From Nocardioides sp. S5 (GTDB lineage Bacteria; Actinomycetota; Actinomycetes; Propionibacteriales; Nocardioidaceae): a stretch of 64,000 nucleotides of DNA. This document shows, one piece after another, positions 60,083 through 64,000 of this stretch (positions are counted from its first letter, which is position 1; the number at the start of each line of letters is the position of its first letter). Made by a program: the position numbers and the translations under genes. The DNA is taken from the NCBI RefSeq assembly GCF_017310035.1, contig NZ_CP022296.1, positions 4,154,001-4,218,000 on the forward strand, read 5' to 3'. Under the pieces are notes generated by a model, which made no database searches, was not told the origin of the DNA, and was given only the letters and a program-made list of their open reading frames with translations.

Positions 60083-61944
60083 GATGCTTCTCCATGCTCG
60101 TGGCCGTAGCCGTGGGCTCCTACCAGCTCCGACTCGGACCCGTGCACCCAGTCCTCGAAGGCCTGAAGCAACCCGAGGTGGTGGTGCTCGGTGACGTCGA
60201 AGGAGCGCACGACCTTCGACGAAAGCGGCTCCACGTGCGCGTGGGAGACGAGCGGGTGCTTCGAGCGCTCGTCGCTCTCGGCGGAGCCGAAGAGCTCCTC
60301 GTGCAGCTTCTCCCCGTCGCGCAGCCCGGTGTAGACGATCTCGATGTTCTTGCCCGACATCGCGATGAGCTGCTGGGCCATGTCGACGATCTTCACGGGC
60401 TGGCCCATGTCGAGAATCATCACCTCGCCGTCCTCACCGATCGCCCCGGCCTGGATGACGAGCTGCACCGCCTCCTCCACCGTCATGAAGTAGCGGGTGA
60501 CCTCGGGGTGGACCACGGTCACGGGCCCTCCCGCCTCGATCTGCGCGGTGAAGGTGTGGAGCACCGACCCGCGCGAGCCGAGGACGTTGCCGAAGCGCAC
60601 ACTGAGGTAGGCGCCCTCCGCGCGACGAGCCATGTCGGCGGTGAGCCGCTCGGCGGCGCGCTTGGAGTAGCCCAGGACGCTGGTCGGGTCCGCGGCCTTG
60701 TCGGTGGAGATGTTGACGAAGGTGGTCACGCCGACAGCGTTGGCAGCCTCGAGCACGTTGGCCGTGCCGAGCACGTTGGTCTTCATCGCCTCGTGGGGAT
60801 ATTGCTCGAGCATCGGGAGGTGCTTCAGCGCCGCGGCGTGGAAGACGACCTCGGGGCGGCGGTCCTCGAAGACGCGCCGCAGGGCGCCCTCGTCGCGGAT
60901 GTCGTTGAGCACCACGTCGGGGCTGTCGAGCAAGGCACGTCCGTGGATCGAGAGCTGCACGCCGTGCAGCGCCGACTCGTCGCGGTCGAGCATGATCAGC
61001 TCGGCGGGGCTGAAGCGGTGCAGCTGGCGGCAGAGCTCGGAACCGATCGACCCGCCGGCACCGGTGACGAGCACCCGCTTGCCGGTGACGTAGCCGGCGA
61101 TCGAGGCGAGGTCGGTGTCGATGGCCGCGCGGCCGAGGAGGTCACGCATGTCGACGTCGCGCACGTCGCGCACGTCGGCCTTGCTAGCGAAGGTCTCGGC
61201 GAAGGACGGCAGCACCTTGGTGGTGATGCCGAGCTCGGTGGAGCAGTCGACGACGGCCTTGATGAGCTCCTTGCTGGCGCTGGGGATCGCCACGACGACC
61301 GTGGTCGCACCCGTGGCCCGCACGACGCGCTCGAGGTCGGCGACGGTGCCCAGCACGGGGACGCCGAAATGGCGGCGCTTGCGCATCCACGGGTCGTCGT
61401 CGAGGAAGCCCACCGGCCGCAGGCCCGCCTCGGGGTGGGAGCGCATCGAGTGCACGAGCCGAGCGCCGCTGGCACCCGCACCCACGACGAGGGCCGGTTG
61501 ACCTTCCACCGTCGCGAGAAGGCCTAGACGCAGCGTGAGGCGTCGCCAGCCAGCGCGAGCTACGACCATGGCGGACAGGGCGAGGAAGGTCGCGGTCACC
61601 GGCAGGCTGCGGGCGACCCAGTGCGGGTCGACCCAGGCATTGGCGACGAAGACAACCGCACCGGCAGCGAACGCTGCCGCACTGAGCACCAGCGTCTCCT
61701 CGTTGGTCGCGACACCGACCCGCCCGAGGTAGACCCGGCCCAGCATCCCGAAGAGCCAGTGCAGTCCGATCGCCACGGCGGCCACGAAGGCAGCGTTGCG
61801 CAACAGGTCGGCCGTCACCACGTCGTAGCGCACCACGACGCCGAAGAGGTAGGCGGCGGCGAGCGCCAGCGCGTCGAGCGCCATCAGCATCGCCGTCCTG
61901 CGTCCGCGCACAGCAGACTCGATCCCCAGCACAGTCATCGACAT
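60079..61944 (-). CDS. PglF/CapD-type UDP-GlcNAc 4,6-dehydratase, membrane-bound
   Basis: A 621-residue protein. Four N-terminal membrane helices (LDALALAAAYLFGVVVRY and following) lead to a first Rossmann domain (LVVGAGASGARLVHSMRSH) and then the catalytic SDR: VTGAGGSIGSELCRQLHRF, STDKAADPTSVLGYSKRAAE with the Asp-Lys pair of inverting and retaining dehydratases, and SVRFGNVLGSRGSVLHTFT. It makes the 4-keto-6-deoxy sugar that feeds PglE. ATG 61944 with GGGGAC before it is chosen. It heads the operon that extends to 45881. A possible -10 TAGGAT lies at 62012-62017 with a leader of about 60 bases. Confidence 0.92.
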   Translation of the reverse strand: MSMTVLGIESAVRGRRTAMLMALDALALAAAYLFGVVVRYDVVTADLLRNAAFVAAVAIGLHWLFGMLGRVYLGRVGVATNEETLVLSAAAFAAGAVVFVANAWVDPHWVARSLPVTATFLALSAMVVARAGWRRLTLRLGLLATVEGQPALVVGAGASGARLVHSMRSHPEAGLRPVGFLDDDPWMRKRRHFGVPVLGTVADLERVVRATGATTVVVAIPSASKELIKAVVDCSTELGITTKVLPSFAETFASKADVRDVRDVDMRDLLGRAAIDTDLASIAGYVTGKRVLVTGAGGSIGSELCRQLHRFSPAELIMLDRDESALHGVQLSIHGRALLDSPDVVLNDIRDEGALRRVFEDRRPEVVFHAAALKHLPMLEQYPHEAMKTNVLGTANVLEAANAVGVTTFVNISTDKAADPTSVLGYSKRAAERLTADMARRAEGAYLSVRFGNVLGSRGSVLHTFTAQIEAGGPVTVVHPEVTRYFMTVEEAVQLVIQAGAIGEDGEVMILDMGQPVKIVDMAQQLIAMSGKNIEIVYTGLRDGEKLHEELFGSAESDERSKHPLVSHAHVEPLSSKVVRSFDVTEHHHLGLLQAFEDWVHGSESELVGAHGYGHEHGEAS

Positions 61945-62101
61945 GTCCCCACATGTGTCAAGCGCCTCCAAGAGGCAGAAAGGCCTTGTTCGCCGAGAAC
62001 ACCCACGGCCCATCCTAAGTCAAGTTGCCCCTGACGCAGCATCGTCTCGCGCGAAGTTCGCGCACGTCCGTCGTTGAAAACGGGGAGAACTCGAGCGCTC
62101 G

Positions 62102-63892
62102 TCATCGCCCCTCCGCTCCGCCGCACGGGGCCGGCACGAACTGCTTGCCTCCTCCGCGCTGCACCCCTGGCGTGCTGATGAGCTCGACCCCGCCGGTGTG
62201 CCCGGCGCCGGAGGTCGCTCGCCAGGTCAGGGTCACCACGTCGCCGGGCTCGAGCAGGATCGGCACAGAGACGACCGGGCGTCCTTCGAAGGTGCGGTTC
62301 GTGCCGGTCGACTTCACCCCGTTGACGACAACATCGGTGATCTCGCCGCCGGTCGGTGCGACGAGGTCGAAGACGTTGAGGTGGTCACCGCGCGCGACGC
62401 CGTACTCCCCCGACCCGGTGACCGTCGTCGGCAGCGATGCCGCGTCGGAGGGGGCGCTCGAGTGGATCCGGAGCTGGCCGCTGAAGCCGATCTCACCGGC
62501 GGCACAGGAGACGCTGCTGATGCGCGCGTCGTAGTCGAGGAAGTAGCCCATCTTGGAGCCGGTCGCGTCATTGACGTAGACACCGGCCTGGGCAGCGCCG
62601 CCGTCCTCGCTCGGGAAGGCTCCGGCGACGCGGGTCCCGGCCAGTCGATCCTGCTCCGCGTCGATCGTGGAGTGCACCAGCAGCCGACCCTCGGTGGCCC
62701 CCCGCGAGAGGGCGGCGACCAGCGCGGACGGGTCGGTCCGCGGGTCGAGGAGCCGGTCGAACGTCGAGGTCAGCACCTCGGCGAAGAAGGCGTCCTCCGC
62801 GGCGGGGTCGTCCGCGTAGCGCAGGTAGGGCTCGTGCAGGATCTCGTCGACGAAGTTCGAGCTCGTCAGTCGTCGGCCGTCGACCGTGAGTGGGCCAGTG
62901 GCCTTGACCAGGTAGGACAGGGTGACGGGGTCGACCGACAGCACCCCGTCGACGTCCCGGCCGGTCTCCAGCTTCCACCGCGCGGCCATCAGCTCGCCCG
63001 CCCGCTCGAAGTCGGGGATGAAGACGGAGTCCTGGAACCACGTGCCCGGCTGCTCGAACCAGATGGCACGCTCCTGCTCGGTCAGCGGCAACACCGGCTC
63101 GGCGAGCTCGCCGAACTCGCTGGCCGCCACGGTCCTGCCGAGCGTGACGGTGCCCTCGTCGGCGCGCAGCGGGGCCATGAGGCCCGGCATGCCGCCGAGC
63201 GAGCGGGGCTCGGCGTTGTTCTGGAAGACGAGGAGGTAGTCGCGGGCGCCGTCGCGTCCGAGCATCGCCGGCAGCAGCTCAGCCGCCCTGGTCGCGCCGT
63301 CGAGCGTGTCGACGCCCTCGTCGACCTGGCGGATCAGGGCCTCGAGCTGCGGGCGGAGCTCGCGCACCAGCCCGCCCACGCGGATGTCGTCGAGCTCGTC
63401 CTGCGCGCGGACGAAGCCGTCGCGTGCCTCGGCCAGCGGCGCGGCTGCGCGCGCCACCCGGTCGACCGGGATCCGGCCGCCCCGCGGGGCGAACGTCTCG
63501 GCGCTCAGCCCGCTGTCGACCAGCGGGCCGGCGCCTTCACGGGCGACGATGTCGACAGCGCGGGCGACCGCGGCAGTCGCGTCGAAGTCATCGCCGAGGG
63601 CCGGGAGCGCACTGAGCACCTGCCACGTGGGCCCCGACGTACGCTCGGCGGCCGCACTGGCATGCGACTGCAGCGAGTCGACGACCGCCGCGGCGCCGTT
63701 GGCGTTACCGGCCAGCGCGGCGGGCAGCGCGACGGCCTGCGACCGAGCGGCGCTCAGGTCGCGCTGCACCTGCCAGACCGTCCAGCCGGACCAGAGCGCG
63801 CCGGCGACCAGCACCGCGAGCGCCGTCGCGAGCCCCCAGCGCCACCGGCGCCGGGAGGCGCTGACAGCGCGCTCACGCGTGGTTCTCGCCAC
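62102..63892 (-). CDS. DUF4012 membrane-anchored extracytoplasmic protein (paralogue 3)
   Basis: A 596-residue third member of the DUF4012 family in this window. It has a basic N-terminus, one membrane helix (GLATALAVLVAGALWSGWTV), a helical stretch rich in Ala, then the core (RDYLLVFQNNAEPRSLGGMP, DGVLSVDPVTLSYLVKATGP) and a beta-rich end. It is diverged from the tandem pair at 30690/32643: it has QNNAEPRSLGG where those have LNPSEQRFSGG. GTG 63892 follows AAGGGA. It precedes the PglF-like gene in the same direction with a 157-base gap. Confidence 0.8.
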   Translation of the reverse strand: MARTTRERAVSASRRRWRWGLATALAVLVAGALWSGWTVWQVQRDLSAARSQAVALPAALAGNANGAAAVVDSLQSHASAAAERTSGPTWQVLSALPALGDDFDATAAVARAVDIVAREGAGPLVDSGLSAETFAPRGGRIPVDRVARAAAPLAEARDGFVRAQDELDDIRVGGLVRELRPQLEALIRQVDEGVDTLDGATRAAELLPAMLGRDGARDYLLVFQNNAEPRSLGGMPGLMAPLRADEGTVTLGRTVAASEFGELAEPVLPLTEQERAIWFEQPGTWFQDSVFIPDFERAGELMAARWKLETGRDVDGVLSVDPVTLSYLVKATGPLTVDGRRLTSSNFVDEILHEPYLRYADDPAAEDAFFAEVLTSTFDRLLDPRTDPSALVAALSRGATEGRLLVHSTIDAEQDRLAGTRVAGAFPSEDGGAAQAGVYVNDATGSKMGYFLDYDARISSVSCAAGEIGFSGQLRIHSSAPSDAASLPTTVTGSGEYGVARGDHLNVFDLVAPTGGEITDVVVNGVKSTGTNRTFEGRPVVSVPILLEPGDVVTLTWRATSGAGHTGGVELISTPGVQRGGGKQFVPAPCGGAEGR

Positions 63893-63912
63893 AGTCCCTT
63901 ACCCCATCATGG

Positions 63913-63945
63913 CTGCTGCCCACCGGCGATGCCAGTGGGCAGCAG
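63913..63945 (-). terminator. Terminator-type hairpin between leftward genes
   Basis: Perfect 11-base arms CTGCTGCCCAC (63913-63923) and GTGGGCAGCAG (63935-63945) around an 11-base loop. It follows the end of the gene at 63975 and precedes the DUF4012 start. Confidence 0.6.
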
Positions 63946-63974
63946 ATCGATTGTCGAACCTGTGAAGCTCTGGA

Positions 63975-64000
63975 TCAGAACTTCTTGCGCACCTTGATCT
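63975..64000 (-). CDS. C-terminal end of an unidentified leftward gene
   Basis: From the right edge one leftward frame reads IKVRKKF and then TGA at 63975-63977. The hairpin that follows supports a real gene end. Nothing more can be said from eight codons. Confidence 0.35.

Overview
The window is high-GC DNA that reads as actinobacterial, most likely a Nocardioides-type member of the Nocardioidaceae. This is inferred from codon use, many GTG starts, many leaderless transcripts (a TAnnnT hexamer 6-7 bases before the start codon), and an XRE regulator / HbhA-like / DUF2516 block resembling Mycobacterium tuberculosis Rv0474-Rv0476. No rRNA, tRNA, intact insertion sequence, CRISPR array or phage gene was seen.

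Almost the whole window is a surface-polysaccharide super-locus in modules. (1) 0-10.8 kb: glycosyltransferases (GT11-like fucosyltransferase, GT2, CgeB-like, GT4), a methyltransferase-RgpF fusion, a hexapeptide acyltransferase and a nonulosonate (sialic/legionaminic-type) branch made of a NeuA-like cytidylyltransferase and a CBS-NeuB-SAF-TIM-barrel fusion. (2) 10.8-17 kb: an export and assembly module with a Wzy-like polymerase, two GT4 enzymes, a WbaP/CpsE-type priming transferase and, convergently, a Wzz/BY-kinase. (3) 17.1-19.8 kb: a nucleotidyltransferase, a PqqD-like protein and an HprK-like kinase carrying its own C-terminal PqqD-like domain, with a VanZ-like membrane protein. It resembles the little-studied HPr-rel-A type module and is the best candidate for an undescribed system. 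(4) 19.8-26.6 kb: mostly general genes (acyl-CoA dehydrogenase, AbiEi-like, PfpI, secreted beta-helix protein, RibD-like reductase, DHPS-like) interleaved with copies of a palindromic repeat. (5) 26.6-37 kb: nucleotide-sugar supply (GalE, Gmd and a Gmd paralogue, RmlA, RmlB, an RmlC-RmlD fusion) around two tandem DUF4012 membrane proteins.

(6) 37-44.4 kb: DUF2516, HbhA-like and XRE genes, an asparaginase, then a sulfate-activation segment (APS kinase, LMW phosphatase, TauE-like exporter, CysN). The N-terminal part of cysD and the 5' part of a divergent BKACE gene are both missing at about 42.79 kb, which looks like a deletion junction. (7) 44.5-62 kb: after a decayed membrane-protein gene comes a long, tightly coupled leftward operon, visibly lower in GC over about 45.3-57 kb. 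In order of transcription it encodes PglF-, PglE-, PglC- and PglD-like enzymes (bacillosamine-type sugar synthesis and priming), WecB and WecC (ManNAcA), a heparinase II/III-like protein, glycosyltransferases, a Wzx flippase, acyltransferases and a Wzy-like polymerase. (8) 62-64 kb: a third DUF4012 protein and the end of another leftward gene.

Together the genes could make, flip, polymerise and regulate at least two lipid-linked polysaccharides: one started by the WbaP-type enzyme and controlled by the BY-kinase, the other started on an acetamido-sugar by the PglC-type enzyme. Rhamnose, GDP-6-deoxyhexose, ManNAcA and a nonulosonic acid are possible building blocks.
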